Assembly: GCF_021654795.1 (NCBI RefSeq)
Contig: NZ_AP025344.1
Coordinates: forward strand, 496,001 to 560,000
DNA length: 64,000 bases
Direction: 5' to 3'
DNA from: Paenibacillus dendritiformis
GTDB lineage: Bacteria; Bacillota; Bacilli; Paenibacillales; Paenibacillaceae
Shown: positions 1 to 8,980 of the stretch, in pieces
Position numbering within the stretch: the stretch's first letter is position 1
Layout of the letters: each line of letters starts with the position of its first letter
The notes under the pieces: model-generated
Told to the model about the DNA's origin: nothing
The model's database searches: none
What the model saw: only the letters and a program-made list of their open reading frames with translations
Position numbers and translations under genes: made by a program

Positions 1-2
1 AG

Positions 3-620
3 GTGCACGCCCTGGAAGGGAAGCCCGAGTGGGCCATCCCCGATCGCCGCGAGGAGGGCGTCGGCTTTATCCGCTGGGTCCGCGATTACAATGCGGCCGT
101 GCCGGAGGAGGAGCGGTTCAGCGGCGTCCATTTCGATGTCGAGCCTTATCTCCTGCCGGGCTGGAAGGAGGAGCAGGCTCGTATTGTGGAGGAATGGACG
201 GACAGCATGGACCGCTGGATTCGCGAGGCCCGGGAGGCGGGACTGTTCATCGCGGCCGATGTGCCCTTCTGGCTGGACAAGATTCCGGCGCCAGGGGAGG
301 ACGCCTCGATGAGCGTCTGGGTGCAGGAACGGTTCGACGCCATCACGATTATGGCGTACCGCAACCACGTCAATGCGATCTATGACGTGGCCGCCGCCGA
401 TCTGAGCGTCGGGGAGCGGCTGAACCGTCCGGTCTTCGTCGGCGTCGAGCTGGGCCGGACCGACGAAGGCGAGAGCGTATCGTTCCATGGCCAGTCCGAG
501 CATTATTTTGATTACCATCTGCGGGCATTGGAGCGGCAGGGAGGGCGTCATCCGTCCTTTGCCGGCGTCGCCATCCATCATCTGCGGGCATGGTACGAAA
601 TGGTGTATGGAGCGGAGTGA
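3..620 (+). CDS. C-terminal part of a TIM-barrel-like hypothetical protein (5' truncated by window edge)
   Basis: The reading frame is open from the window edge to TGA at 618-620, so the start most likely lies outside. The visible 205 residues carry GVHFDVEPY near residue 42, followed by alternating hydrophobic strands such as LFIAADVPFW, FDAITIMAYRN and PVFVGVELG. The layout resembles the back half of a (beta/alpha)8 glycosidase-like barrel: the DxE near a strand end and the late MAY motif recall GH18-type folds. No family could be named with certainty. Nothing follows it in an operon; the next 500 bases are non-coding apart from a gene remnant on the other strand. Confidence 0.6.
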   Translation: MHALEGKPEWAIPDRREEGVGFIRWVRDYNAAVPEEERFSGVHFDVEPYLLPGWKEEQARIVEEWTDSMDRWIREAREAGLFIAADVPFWLDKIPAPGEDASMSVWVQERFDAITIMAYRNHVNAIYDVAAADLSVGERLNRPVFVGVELGRTDEGESVSFHGQSEHYFDYHLRALERQGGRHPSFAGVAIHHLRAWYEMVYGAE

Positions 621-770
621 ACTGGATCTATAGGAGCCTTATCCATGCCCTTTGTTGGAGTTTTAATAAGGTCTTCCCGTATACACCCTTCTTCATTGAA
701 TGACAAAATCCGCAGCTTCAAATATCTCGTTTGAGAATGTTACTTGAATTGCGGTTATTGAAAATAAGAT

Positions 771-795
771 GAGGGGCTGAGTAAGCCAGCCCCTC
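771..795. terminator. Hairpin, possible terminator
   Basis: A perfect 9-bp stem, GAGGGGCTG paired with CAGCCCCTC around a 7-nt loop. There is no T-run directly after it, so its activity as a terminator is uncertain. It lies between the first gene and the protease remnant. Confidence 0.4.
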
Positions 796-824
796 GATAC
801 GGTAATAATTTATTTTTCACACTT

Positions 825-1079
825 CTAATCCAGCTCCCTATTCATTAACGACTGAAGCTCACTGAATTTTTAATTGTAACTATTTACACCATCCAAATTC
901 AGGTCCTTTAGAATGTTAGTTACATGACCCTATCCAAAAACATCTGACTTATATCTATCATGATATCCAGCAAAGGATAAAGTACCTGTAATCACTGCTC
1001 TCATCATTCCAAAGCCAGCATGAAACGTCGGTGCTCCCCTATCCCCTTTAGCTGCTTTAGCCTTTACAAGCCTCGTGTT
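825..1079 (-). pseudogene. Remnant of a trypsin-like (S1) serine protease C-terminus
   Basis: Reading the minus strand from 1079 gives a protein-like stretch containing KGDRGAPTFHAGFG, then AVITGTLSFAGYHDRYKS. An in-frame stop follows, then GHVTNILKDLNLDGVNSYN, a second in-frame stop and KFSELQSLMNRELD. The first motif resembles the GDSGGP/GDSGAP nucleophile loop of chymotrypsin-fold proteases, with the serine replaced by arginine (AGG). The segment is AT-rich compared with its neighbours. Two internal stops, the lost nucleophile and no start make it a dead remnant. The family call is inference from one motif and the spacing of the following strands. Confidence 0.4.
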
Positions 1080-1148
1080 GCCCGGTTGCCGCAACCCCTT
1101 CCGTCATGGTTCAATAAGAGAGAATATAACGCAAAGGAGCGGGGACGG

Positions 1149-1472
1149 ATGGGATTTCAGACCGAGTTCAATTCCGTATGCAAGTTCAAGAAGGAGCAGG
1201 AATTATATGAACTGCTGGAATATGGACGCTGCAAAATGACCAAGGAAGGCTTCCGGATCTATCCGACCGGCCAGATGGTCATCGCTTATTCGCCGGACAA
1301 TACGGCGGTTGCGATTGTGAAGATCAGCGCCTCCATCGCCGAGATTAATTTTCAGGGCGAGGAAGTGACGGCGGTCGAGATGGAGCTCGTCCGCAGATTG
1401 AACGAAGAAGAGTCCCGGGTCCAGACCGCTCTGGCCCACGAGATGTTCTTCGGCAATCCGAAGCGCGCCTAG
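1149..1472 (+). CDS. Conserved-looking hypothetical protein, 107 aa
   Basis: A soluble 107-residue protein starting MGFQTEFNSVCKFKK. The ATG at 1149 was chosen over an in-frame upstream ATG at 1020 because AAAGGAG lies at 1133-1139, 9 bases before it, and the upstream extension overlaps the dead protease remnant. The sequence alternates beta-like segments (GFRIYPTGQMVIAYS, AVAIVKISASIAEINF) with a C-terminal helix rich in Glu and Arg. It has no signal peptide or membrane segment. I do not recognise the family. It is a single gene followed by its own terminator. Confidence 0.7.
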   Translation: MGFQTEFNSVCKFKKEQELYELLEYGRCKMTKEGFRIYPTGQMVIAYSPDNTAVAIVKISASIAEINFQGEEVTAVEMELVRRLNEEESRVQTALAHEMFFGNPKRA

Positions 1473-1491
1473 CTCCGCAAGCGCGTCCTGG

Positions 1492-1540
1492 AATAGAAGC
1501 GCCTCATGCCGGTTATCCGGGACGAAGGGCTTCTATTTTT
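1492..1540 (+). terminator. Rho-independent terminator of the 1149-1472 gene
   Basis: AATAGAAGC at 1492-1500 pairs with GCTTCTATT at 1529-1537, and the T-run starts inside the 3' arm. The loop is about 28 bases long and GC-rich. Confidence 0.6.
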
Positions 1541-1663
1541 GATCCGGGGCGAGAAAAGGGAAGCCGATGGAGCGCCACGGTTCCGGTTGGGGGAAATAGG
1601 GCATTCTAGGAATAAGAATGCCTGCGCGCCTCTTGCGACGCAGAGGAAAAGGAGTCTGATTCC

Positions 1664-2665
1664 ATGCTTGTCCGATTCGGGTACGTGGCCATGTCGATGG
1701 TGGTGGCGAACGCATCCCCGTCGCGCACAATGACGTTTAAGCGCTTCCAGGCGCTGCCCGATCGCGAGGCAGCGCTGCGCAAGCTGGAGCGAATTGCGGC
1801 GGAGAATCTGCATAATACCCTTCGGCTGTTGAAGCATAACCGCGCGCATGATATCCGGCTGTACCGGATGTCCTCGAAGCTCATTCCGCTGGCGACCCAC
1901 GAGGCGCTGGCCGATTGGGATCCGTTCCCGGCGCTGCGGGACGGTTTCGCGGCTGTCGGCGATTATGCGAAGCGGCACGGCATGCGCCTGTCATTCCATC
2001 CCGATCACTTCACGGTCCTCAGCACGACGCGGAAGGAGGTGCTGGAGAGCTCGAAGCGCGATCTGGGCTTCCATCTGCGGATGCTGCAGGCGATGGGGCT
2101 TGACGCCCGGGCGAAGAACAATATCCATATCGGCGGAGCCTACGGCAACAAGCGAGCGGCCGGAGAACGGTTCGTTCGCCACGCGGAGGCACTGCCGGAA
2201 GATCTGCTGCGGCGTCTGACGCTGGAAAATGACGACAAGACCTTCACGGCGGCGGAGACGCTGGCCGTCTGTGAGCGGGTTGGATTGCCAATGGTCCTCG
2301 ACATTCATCATCATCAGGTAAATAATGAAGGCGAACCGCTGGAAGAGCTGTGGCCCCGCATCGCCAAGACTTGGCAGACGCCGTATGCCCAGGCCGACGC
2401 CCCGCCGGACGATCCGCTTCCGCCGAAGATTCATGTCTCCAGCCCGAAGAGCGAGAAGGATATCCGCGGTCATGCCGATGAAGTCGATGTTGGGCCGCTG
2501 CTTGATTTTCTGCGGGTGGCTGCCGCCCATACGCAGCGGCTGGACGTGATGATTGAGGCGAAGCACAAAGACAAGGCCCTGTTCAAGCTGATGGACGATC
2601 TCGCGGCATGCGAGGGAGAAGGGGTGGCGATCGCGGATCAGGCCAGCGTTCGAATCGAGCCGTAA
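1664..2665 (+). CDS. uvsE: UV damage endonuclease UvsE/UvdE
   Basis: 333 residues matching the UV damage endonuclease (UVDE) family, which nicks DNA 5' of pyrimidine dimers and other helix-distorting lesions as an alternative to the UvrABC pathway. It starts with the typical MLVRFGYVAMSM. Family metal-ligand and lesion-pocket stretches follow: RLYRMSSKLIPLATHE, RLSFHPDHFTVL, NNIHIGGAYGNK, LENDDKTF, VLDIHHHQVN and KIHVSSPK. The length is normal for the bacterial family. AAAAGGAG at 1647-1654 supports the ATG at 1664. It stands alone, about 120 bases before fabI, and no SOS box was seen upstream. Confidence 0.93.
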   Translation: MLVRFGYVAMSMVVANASPSRTMTFKRFQALPDREAALRKLERIAAENLHNTLRLLKHNRAHDIRLYRMSSKLIPLATHEALADWDPFPALRDGFAAVGDYAKRHGMRLSFHPDHFTVLSTTRKEVLESSKRDLGFHLRMLQAMGLDARAKNNIHIGGAYGNKRAAGERFVRHAEALPEDLLRRLTLENDDKTFTAAETLAVCERVGLPMVLDIHHHQVNNEGEPLEELWPRIAKTWQTPYAQADAPPDDPLPPKIHVSSPKSEKDIRGHADEVDVGPLLDFLRVAAAHTQRLDVMIEAKHKDKALFKLMDDLAACEGEGVAIADQASVRIEP

Positions 2666-2783
2666 TGGACTTCCACTTGAAAATGTGGCGAAAATACGAT
2701 ACGTTGGACACAGAACGTTTACTGCTTGATTGCGGCTATGATCCGCGATGAAGCGAGTGGGCGAGAGGAGGAAGGTTGAAGCA

Positions 2784-3554
2784 ATGACTCAATTATTGGC
2801 AGGTAAAAATATCGTCGTCATGGGCGTCGCGAACGATCGCAGCATCGCCTGGGCGATTGCGCAGTCTTTGGCCGCCCAGGGCGCAAGATTGGCATTTACA
2901 TATGAGAGCGAACGGGTGGAAGGCCGCGTGCGGAAGCTGGCGGAGACGATTCCGAATTCGCTCGTTCTCCCTTGCAACGTGACTGTCGATGAAGACATTG
3001 AGGCGCTGGCAAGCCGGCTGCGGGAAGAATTCGGCACGCTGCACGGACTGGTGCACAGCATTGCCTTCGCGAAGACGGAGGAACTGCAAGGGATGTACGT
3101 CGACACGTCCCGCGCAGGCTTCGCCTTGGCGCATGACATCAGCGCTTATTCGCTCGTCGCGGTGGCTCAGCGCCTGCATCCGCTGATGACGGAAGGCGGC
3201 AGCATCATGACGATGACGTATCTGGGCGCTGAGCGCGCGATGAAGAATTACAACGTCATGGGCGTGGCGAAGGCGGCGCTAGAGGCGTCGGTACGCTATT
3301 TGGCGAATGATCTCGGACAACATAACATTCGCGTCAACGCGATCTCGGCCGGACCGATCCGCACATTGGCTGCGAAGGGCATCAGCGATTTCAACTCCAT
3401 CCTCAAGGAAGTGGAAGAGAAGGCGCCGCTCCGCCGCACGACGGACGCCGCAGAGGTGGGCGATACCGCGATGTTCCTGATGAGCCATCTGTCGCGAGGC
3501 ATCACGGGAGAAGTAATTTATGTAGACGGCGGTTTCCATATTATCGGAGTATAA
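2784..3554 (+). CDS. fabI: Enoyl-[acyl-carrier-protein] reductase (NADH) FabI
   Basis: 256 residues; it catalyses the last reductive step of each fatty-acid elongation cycle, trans-2-enoyl-ACP to acyl-ACP. Divergent SDR family: the N-terminal cofactor loop is GVANDRSIAWAIA, and Tyr146, Tyr156 and Lys163 fall at the E. coli FabI catalytic positions (TYLGAERAMKNYNVMGVAK). The C-terminus ends VDGGFHIIGV as in FabI. I placed the start at ATG 2784 (MTQLLAGKNIVV) because GAGAGGAGGAAGG precedes it; the frame extends 12 codons further upstream. It is the target of triclosan-type inhibitors. Single gene, with a terminator hairpin 30 bases downstream. Confidence 0.95.
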   Translation: MTQLLAGKNIVVMGVANDRSIAWAIAQSLAAQGARLAFTYESERVEGRVRKLAETIPNSLVLPCNVTVDEDIEALASRLREEFGTLHGLVHSIAFAKTEELQGMYVDTSRAGFALAHDISAYSLVAVAQRLHPLMTEGGSIMTMTYLGAERAMKNYNVMGVAKAALEASVRYLANDLGQHNIRVNAISAGPIRTLAAKGISDFNSILKEVEEKAPLRRTTDAAEVGDTAMFLMSHLSRGITGEVIYVDGGFHIIGV

Positions 3555-3585
3555 CACGATAGTTACGGGACGCTGCAGCAGGCGT

Positions 3586-3636
3586 CCGCCTTGCGGGATC
3601 GATCTCATTCGAGGCCGGTTCCTCAAGGCGGATTTT
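3586..3636 (+). terminator. Terminator after fabI
   Basis: CCGCCTTG at 3586-3593 pairs with CAAGGCGG at 3624-3631, followed by ATTTTC. The loop is long (30 nt), so strength is uncertain. Confidence 0.5.
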
Positions 3637-3772
3637 CTGTATCTTCCGGTGTAAAGGCAGGAACGGGATGCGCGATCCGATGATTGGGCCAGTCGCAATT
3701 CGATGAAACCCGGCGGTTGCAGGAACGTAGAATAGGTAGGGGTAGTCCGTTCCATTTTTTACAGAAAGTAGC

Positions 3773-4639
3773 GTGATTGTTTTGAATACGAAGGAAAAAG
3801 TTCCATACATCGTGTCCAGCAAAAGCCACACCGCGGTAGCGGTCAATTGCGCGGCGAAGGCGGGCGAATGGATCAAGAGCAAGCTTGGGCAGTTCAAGTC
3901 GCTTCATATAAAGTCATCCATGCATGACCTTGTTACGGAAGTGGACAAAGGCGCGGAGCAAATGATCCGCAAGCTGATATTGACCCATTTTCCGGACCAT
4001 GCCATTCTGGGCGAAGAAGGGGTGGAGCCAGGCAGCGACGCTTCCAAGCAAGCCTGGGAACAGGTGAAGAACGAGGAGTATGTATGGGTTATCGATCCGC
4101 TGGACGGCACGACGAACTACGTCCACGGCTTCCCGTTCTATTCCGTCTCGATCGCGCTGGCCCATCAGGGCGAAGTTATCGTCGGCGTCGTCTATGACCC
4201 GATGCGCGACGAGTTGTTCGTCGCGGAGAAGGGCAAAGGCGCCTACGTGCACGGCCGCCGCATGCAGGTCGCTCCGGAGAAGGAATTGTCCGGCAGTCTG
4301 ATAGCGAGCGGCTTCCCGACCGAGCGTACCCGCGCCCTGCCCGCCAACCTGGCGGGCATTCAGGCGCTGGCGCCGCAGGTGCGGAATATCCGCACGGCGG
4401 GCTCGGCTGCGCTGCACATGGCTTATGTCGCAGCCGGCAGGCTGACCGGATTCTGGGAGCTGAATCTGAATGCATGGGATTTGGCCGCAGGCAGTCTGCT
4501 CATTCGCGAATCCGGCGGACAGATTACCGATACGTACGGACAGCCGTATCATCTGGGCGTGCGCGATGTCGTCGCGAGCAACGGCGCCATCCATGACGCC
4601 TTCATCGGAGCGTTGGAGGCGGCGGGAGCGCAAGGGTAA
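3773..4639 (+). CDS. Inositol monophosphatase family protein
   Basis: 288 residues of the Mg2+-dependent IMPase/FBPase-like phosphatase family. All metal-site motifs are present: ILGEEG (Glu81/82), WVIDPLDGTTNYVHGFP (Asp108, Asp111) and the late NAWDLAAGSLLIRESGG, whose Asp binds the third metal. Likely activity is hydrolysis of myo-inositol-1-phosphate or a similar sugar phosphate; the substrate cannot be read from sequence. The start is uncertain: GTG 3773 has only a weak ribosome site, and TTG 3782 is an alternative that would remove three residues. It is a single gene, with the small 4800-5054 gene following 160 bases later. Confidence 0.88.
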   Translation: MIVLNTKEKVPYIVSSKSHTAVAVNCAAKAGEWIKSKLGQFKSLHIKSSMHDLVTEVDKGAEQMIRKLILTHFPDHAILGEEGVEPGSDASKQAWEQVKNEEYVWVIDPLDGTTNYVHGFPFYSVSIALAHQGEVIVGVVYDPMRDELFVAEKGKGAYVHGRRMQVAPEKELSGSLIASGFPTERTRALPANLAGIQALAPQVRNIRTAGSAALHMAYVAAGRLTGFWELNLNAWDLAAGSLLIRESGGQITDTYGQPYHLGVRDVVASNGAIHDAFIGALEAAGAQG

Positions 4640-4799
4640 CAACCCGGCTTCACATCGCGGGCCTTCGAACCGGCGGCTGCGGCTTCGCTCGGCACCGGTT
4701 GTCCGGATGCGGGCAGGCTGCTTCATCATCAGCAGGAGCGTGTTTTCTCGAACAAGCCTATGAATTGGGTATACTACGATATGAAGGGGGGGATCGCTG

Positions 4800-5054
4800 A
4801 TGCCCGAATCAGAAGAGCGCCGGCGCCTGGAAGCCCGGCTCAGCGAATATCTGACCGAAGGAGACATGGAGACGGAGGAGCAGGAGGAGGCGGTGCGAAG
4901 ACGCCTTCCGCCCCGCACCGAGATCCGGATTCAGACGGCCCTCGACCCGATTGTCGAGGAGACGAAGCAGTATCGAAGCATGGCGAAGGAAATCGACGGC
5001 CGGTACGATGAGTATTTGAAGCGAGTCAAGGAAGACAAGCCGAAGGATTCATGA
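4800..5054 (+). CDS. Small charged hypothetical protein, 84 aa
   Basis: 84 residues, highly charged (Glu/Arg/Lys rich) and predicted mostly helical, with a possible coiled coil around EEQEEAVRRRL and KQYRSMAKEIDGRYDEYLKR. No membrane segment or signal peptide. AAGGGGGG at 4783-4790 lies 9 bases before the ATG. Function not recognised. It ends in front of a hairpin at 5058-5102, which suggests a monocistronic unit. Confidence 0.65.
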   Translation: MPESEERRRLEARLSEYLTEGDMETEEQEEAVRRRLPPRTEIRIQTALDPIVEETKQYRSMAKEIDGRYDEYLKRVKEDKPKDS

Positions 5055-5057
5055 TAG

Positions 5058-5102
5058 CATGACGGGGCCCTGTGCTGTTCCGCAGGGTTCTCCTTGTCAT
5101 GC
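5058..5102 (+). terminator. Hairpin after the 84-aa gene
   Basis: GCATGAC at 5058-5064 pairs with GTCATGC at 5096-5102, with inner GGGNCCTG/CAGGGTTC pairing. No clean T-tract follows. Confidence 0.4.
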
Positions 5103-5226
5103 CACGAGGGTTACCGTTAACATTTATCATATTTTAACGAAGGACAGGCTCTCCGCTGCATCAATGTTATGATTTAAGGATTGTCTGGGCAGGAGCCGCC
5201 TTCGCTCACTGAAGGAGTGGACACCG

Positions 5227-6645
5227 ATGACGACCGCATCATACCGAAGACCGAACATTTTATTTGTGATGTCAGATGACCATGCTTCCCACGCCATGAG
5301 CTGTTATGGCAGCCGCATCAACGCGACGCCTCAGATCGACCGGATTGCGAATGAAGGCATCCGCTTCGACAACTGTTTTTGCACGAATTCGATCTGCTCG
5401 CCGAGCCGCGCTTCTATCTTGACGGGGACTTACAACCATCTCAACGGAGTGAAATCGATCGACGATCCCTTCGACGGAAGGCAGCAGACGTTCCCGAAGC
5501 TGCTTCAACAGCACGGTTACCAGACCGCCATTGTCGGCAAATGGCATCTCGGACACGGCGGACATGCCAATCCGACAGGATTTGATTATTGGAGCGTTCT
5601 GGACGGGCAGGGCGAATATTTCAATTCCGAGTTCCTGGAGGAAAATGAAGGCCGCCGTATCGAAGGATATGTAACCGATGTCATTACGGATCTGTCATTG
5701 GATTGGCTGCGGAAGCGGGATCCAGACAAGCCGTTCATGCTGATGTGCCATCATAAGGCGCCGCATCGTCCTTGGCAGCCGGATGAGCGTCACAGCCGCA
5801 TGTACGAGGACGTGGAAATCCCGTATCCGGAGACGTTCGATGACGATTATGCCAATCGCTCGCAAGCTGCCGCCGAAGCGAAAATGCGGATTGGGCGCGA
5901 TATGGTCACGACCGATACGAAGGGAGATCCGCCGGAAGGGATGTCGGAGGAGGAAGCGAAGCGATGGAAGTACCAGCGCTATATTAAGGACTATTTGCGC
6001 TGCGTCGCGTCCATTGATGACAATGTGGGGCGGCTGCTCGATTATTTGGACGAGGAAGGTATTGCGGAGGACACCATCGTCATTTATACTTCCGACCAAG
6101 GCTTTTTCCTCGGCGATCACGGCTGGTTCGACAAGCGGTTCATGTACGAGGAGTCGCTGCGCATGCCGTTCGTCGTCCGTTATCCGAAGGCGATTGCTCC
6201 GGGCAGCGTGACCGATGCGATGGCCCTGAATGTCGATTTCGCGCAGACCTTCCTGGACTATGCGCAGATCGAGGCGCCTGCGGACATGCAGGGACGTTCC
6301 CTCCGGCCGATATGGGAGGGCGTGACGCCTGCGGATTGGCGAACCTCGATGTATTACCGCTATTGGATGCACCTGGACGAGCATCATAACGTCTATTCGC
6401 ATTATGGCATCCGAACGCACCGTTACAAGCTGATTTATTATTATGCGCAGGCGTTGGGCACGCCGGGGTCGGTCGACGAGGATCGGCCTCCGGAGTGGGA
6501 GCTGTTCGATCTGGAGCAAGATCCCTGTGAAATGCGCAACGTATACGGTGAACCGGGCTATGGGTCGGTTGTCAGCGAATTGAAGGCAGAGCTTCACCGG
6601 CTGCAGGCGGAAGTGCTCGATACGCCAGTTGAGGAAGTATCCTAA
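5227..6645 (+). CDS. Type I sulfatase, cysteine type
   Basis: 472 residues of the arylsulfatase/alkaline phosphatase fold. The N-terminal metal strand is [12 protein letters not shown]. The maturation motif is [11 protein letters not shown] with Cys57 as the residue to be oxidised to formylglycine. The second signature [12 protein letters not shown] follows, and the C-terminal metal-site strand is [18 protein letters not shown]. It would hydrolyse sulfate esters. There is no signal peptide, so it acts in the cytoplasm on an imported substrate, or its substrate differs. No formylglycine-generating enzyme is encoded nearby. A -10-like TATGAT lies about 55 bases upstream. Single gene with a clear terminator. 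Confidence 0.9.
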   Translation: MTTASYRRPNILFVMSDDHASHAMSCYGSRINATPQIDRIANEGIRFDNCFCTNSICSPSRASILTGTYNHLNGVKSIDDPFDGRQQTFPKLLQQHGYQTAIVGKWHLGHGGHANPTGFDYWSVLDGQGEYFNSEFLEENEGRRIEGYVTDVITDLSLDWLRKRDPDKPFMLMCHHKAPHRPWQPDERHSRMYEDVEIPYPETFDDDYANRSQAAAEAKMRIGRDMVTTDTKGDPPEGMSEEEAKRWKYQRYIKDYLRCVASIDDNVGRLLDYLDEEGIAEDTIVIYTSDQGFFLGDHGWFDKRFMYEESLRMPFVVRYPKAIAPGSVTDAMALNVDFAQTFLDYAQIEAPADMQGRSLRPIWEGVTPADWRTSMYYRYWMHLDEHHNVYSHYGIRTHRYKLIYYYAQALGTPGSVDEDRPPEWELFDLEQDPCEMRNVYGEPGYGSVVSELKAELHRLQAEVLDTPVEEVS

Positions 6646-6658
6646 CCGATAGATTGCG

Positions 6659-6693
6659 AACGGAGTTCCGCGTTGCTGCGGGCTCCGTTTTTT
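6659..6693 (+). terminator. Terminator of the sulfatase gene
   Basis: AACGGAG at 6659-6665 pairs with CTCCGTT at 6683-6689, followed by six Ts. Confidence 0.8.
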
Positions 6694-6780
6694 CGGTTGG
6701 CCGCCGATGACTGCCTATAGGGGCATCAAGGAGGATGTTGCGATCAAAAGAACAGCGGAGAGCAGCAGGTCTTTGAACTG

Positions 6781-6849
6781 TTATGAGGCAATGGGATAGT
6801 GGACGTAAAAGGAGCACGCCATGCAAGCTTATGAGTCAACGGGATAGTG
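6781..6849 (+). repeat. Direct repeat of 21 nt, two copies
   Basis: TTATGAGGCAATGGGATAGTG at 6781-6801 recurs with two mismatches at 6829-6849, 48 bases apart. It lies in a 500-base gene-free stretch (6694-7211) in which I see no other feature. A related sequence occurs in inverted orientation at 34861-34962. Confidence 0.55.
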
Positions 6850-7211
6850 ATGAAAAAGGCCGCTGGATAATATATAACAAGCAGAAGGCCAAGGGTGACG
6901 AATGGGTTTCTGACGCCAAAGGCATCCATTTTGAATGAATCGGGTTTGAATTTATTTCCTTTTATGGCATGATGGAGAGGAGAGCGAGCGACTGACTGCT
7001 CCAACTTGTACATGGATGGGAAGGGGGCGCGGGAGAGGCTTGGCCGGTCGGCGGCGGACAGGCGATCGCCGACGGATTGAGGTTCAGACAATGGCAACAA
7101 GGGTATATCATGTAGACACAGACAACCAGATTCGCTGCTTCATACCGCAGGACTATGTGCGGCCCGGTGACCGTCGGGCTCCGCATGGATTTGACAGGGG
7201 AGGTGGATGGA

Positions 7212-7328
7212 ATGGGTGAACTGATTCCTTGGATGGTCGGATTGTTCATTTTGGTTGGCGCCGTGCTCTATGCGTTATGGTATTTCAATAGCCGGGTATC
7301 GAACCATCAAGACGAAGAAAATGTATAG
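7212..7328 (+). CDS. Small single-pass membrane protein, 38 aa
   Basis: ATG at 7212 opens a 38-codon frame ending TAG at 7326-7328. An excellent ribosome site, AGGGGAGGTGG, lies at about 7196-7206. The peptide begins MGELIPWMVGLFILVGAV and has one hydrophobic helix (residues 5-25), then a polar tail NSRVSNHQDEENV, as expected for a one-helix membrane micropeptide. It ends 25 bases before a strong bidirectional terminator. Function unknown. A possible upstream frame from 7091 overlaps its start but is weakly supported. Confidence 0.6.
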   Translation: MGELIPWMVGLFILVGAVLYALWYFNSRVSNHQDEENV

Positions 7329-7353
7329 CAACGCTGACATTATATCAACGGCT

Positions 7354-7408
7354 GCAAAAGAAGCCCGAGGCTTGCCTTGTCACAGGACAGGGAAGCTTCG
7401 GGCTTTTG
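7354..7408. terminator. Bidirectional terminator between convergent genes
   Basis: GCAAAAGAAGCCCGAGGCTT pairs with AAGCTTCGGGCTTTTGC. The stem has A-runs on the left and T-runs on the right, so it can serve both the 38-aa gene and the convergent C39-like gene. Confidence 0.85.
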
Positions 7409-7425
7409 CTTGGAGCCGCAACATT

Positions 7426-8784
7426 CTATATAGACTCTTCCGGCGGCAAATAGGTGATGGCTTGGCTCCCCATCTGCTCCCAGCCTCTCTGGAAGGCGGA
7501 ACGTTCGATGCGATCGCGGCGGCCAAGCGGGTCATTGATATAGACATATTTCTCGTCATAGCCCGTGACGATGAACGAATGCTCGAAGTAGGTGACGCGC
7601 ACCGGGCCGTCCGGGGTCTGCCATGTCACCCAATATTTATCCGGCACCTCATCATACATCGTCGTGTGAATGACCCAGACCGGGGTGCCCTGCCCGACGA
7701 TCCACAGCAGGTGCTCGACCGACGTGCCGGTCAAGTCGGCAATGCGGCCCGGCAGATAGCGTTCGGCCAGCTCGGCAATCGGCTCATGGTAGACGCCGAG
7801 TCCCGGGTTGGCGAAGGTGTACATGTCGCCGACGAATCCTTTATGCGGATTGCCGAAGTGTACTTTGCCGCCTGCTTTCTTATATGGCGTCGGGTCCCGG
7901 CGGATTTCCCGGGCGAGCTCCATCTTGTCCACGTCGACATCGGCCGTCTTCAGCAGCATCGCCAGGGCAGTCACTTCGCAGCCGCGCGGCAGCTCCGGCA
8001 GCTGCAGGATGAGCGGCGCCCCGTTGTAGCGGAACGACTTCGGCGCCGGCTTCTCCGGATCCCACATGACATGCTTCCCGCGATAGGTGACCCTTCTTCC
8101 GGGCGCCTGCCGGGCGTAAGCGACGGCATCCTCCCACCGGCGGAAGACGCGCTCGAAGCGCCCGCCAAGCTGGACGCCATACGGCCCGAACGTATCATAG
8201 TCGATATACTGGGACAATTCCTTCCGCCAATCATTCCACTGCGTCTCATTTGGCGCATCATCGCGATTCCTGAGCGCGATCACGCCGTCCCGAGCATAAA
8301 TGCTGCGTCCTAGCGCCTCGCTGACCGGGCGAAGCGGCACGTACGTCAGCCCGTCCTTGACATGCGGAGCCGTGTTGACCGGGGACGTGGCTCCCGCAAT
8401 TTTGACCTCCGGTTTGTTCAGCCGATAGGTCACCCGCGCGTCGTCTTTGGTGAAGGTGATCGTTCCTTTGGCTTGGTCATAGGCCAGCTCGGCCTCCAGC
8501 TTCGAAGCGAGGAAGCGGGCGGGAACCAGCGTCTCGCCCGACTGCTGATATGGCGATGCCTTGTTCTCCCGCTCATCGATCGGAACGAGGTAGCGGCCGA
8601 CGTAGGCGGTATTGCTGTGCAGCATGAGGACGATATCGTCCGCAGGCATGCCGAACGAGAAGGACAGCCCGCCCTCTTTGAATTTGGAGGCGAGCAGGAA
8701 TTGTATCGGAAAGGCGCAGAGCGCAAGTAATATCAGGAACAGCAGCCAGCGATTGAGCCGCCGAACGAATTGTGGCAATTTCAA
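7426..8784 (-). CDS. Membrane-anchored C39-like peptidase with copper-amine-oxidase-N type domain
   Basis: 452 residues. An N-terminal membrane anchor (residues about 12-35) is followed by a stalk-protein-homology region of the copper amine oxidase N-terminal type (LVPARFLASKLEAEL, TYVPLRPVSEALGRS). The C-terminal domain is of the Peptidase_C39_2 type, with Cys269 in LPRGCEVTALAM and His in YFEHSFIVTGYD, followed by YVYINDP. The likely role is an exported cysteine peptidase or peptide-binding surface protein; the substrate is unknown. The start is TTG at 8784, five bases after TGAGGAGG; the frame continues 18 codons further upstream, but without a ribosome site. It is divergent from the ECF sigma gene. 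Confidence 0.8.
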   Translation of the reverse strand: MKLPQFVRRLNRWLLFLILLALCAFPIQFLLASKFKEGGLSFSFGMPADDIVLMLHSNTAYVGRYLVPIDERENKASPYQQSGETLVPARFLASKLEAELAYDQAKGTITFTKDDARVTYRLNKPEVKIAGATSPVNTAPHVKDGLTYVPLRPVSEALGRSIYARDGVIALRNRDDAPNETQWNDWRKELSQYIDYDTFGPYGVQLGGRFERVFRRWEDAVAYARQAPGRRVTYRGKHVMWDPEKPAPKSFRYNGAPLILQLPELPRGCEVTALAMLLKTADVDVDKMELAREIRRDPTPYKKAGGKVHFGNPHKGFVGDMYTFANPGLGVYHEPIAELAERYLPGRIADLTGTSVEHLLWIVGQGTPVWVIHTTMYDEVPDKYWVTWQTPDGPVRVTYFEHSFIVTGYDEKYVYINDPLGRRDRIERSAFQRGWEQMGSQAITYLPPEESI

Positions 8785-8980
8785 TATCCTCCTCAGACAT
8801 ACTCCCTTATGTATATCGGCAAGTGGTCCGCATTTCATTAGCGGCCCCGATTTTTCAGACGGGGACGGGGGATTTCCACGTTGTGGCGGCTTTGTTACGA
8901 AAAAATTTGATAATAATGAACCTTTTCTCCCGTTAAGTTGTTAACTTAGTAGAGTGAGCATGGGAAAGGTGGAGGGCCTG

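Noticed and set aside
7091..7219. 42-codon frame MATRVYHVDTDNQIRCF overlapping the 38-aa gene
   Set aside because: Only a weak ribosome site, and its Arg/Gly-rich end is produced by the next gene's ribosome site. Too little to call a gene.
7255..8313. Plus-strand 352-codon frame opposite the C39-like gene
   Set aside because: It begins inside the 38-aa gene, crosses the terminator at 7354-7408 and is antisense to a gene with clear catalytic motifs.
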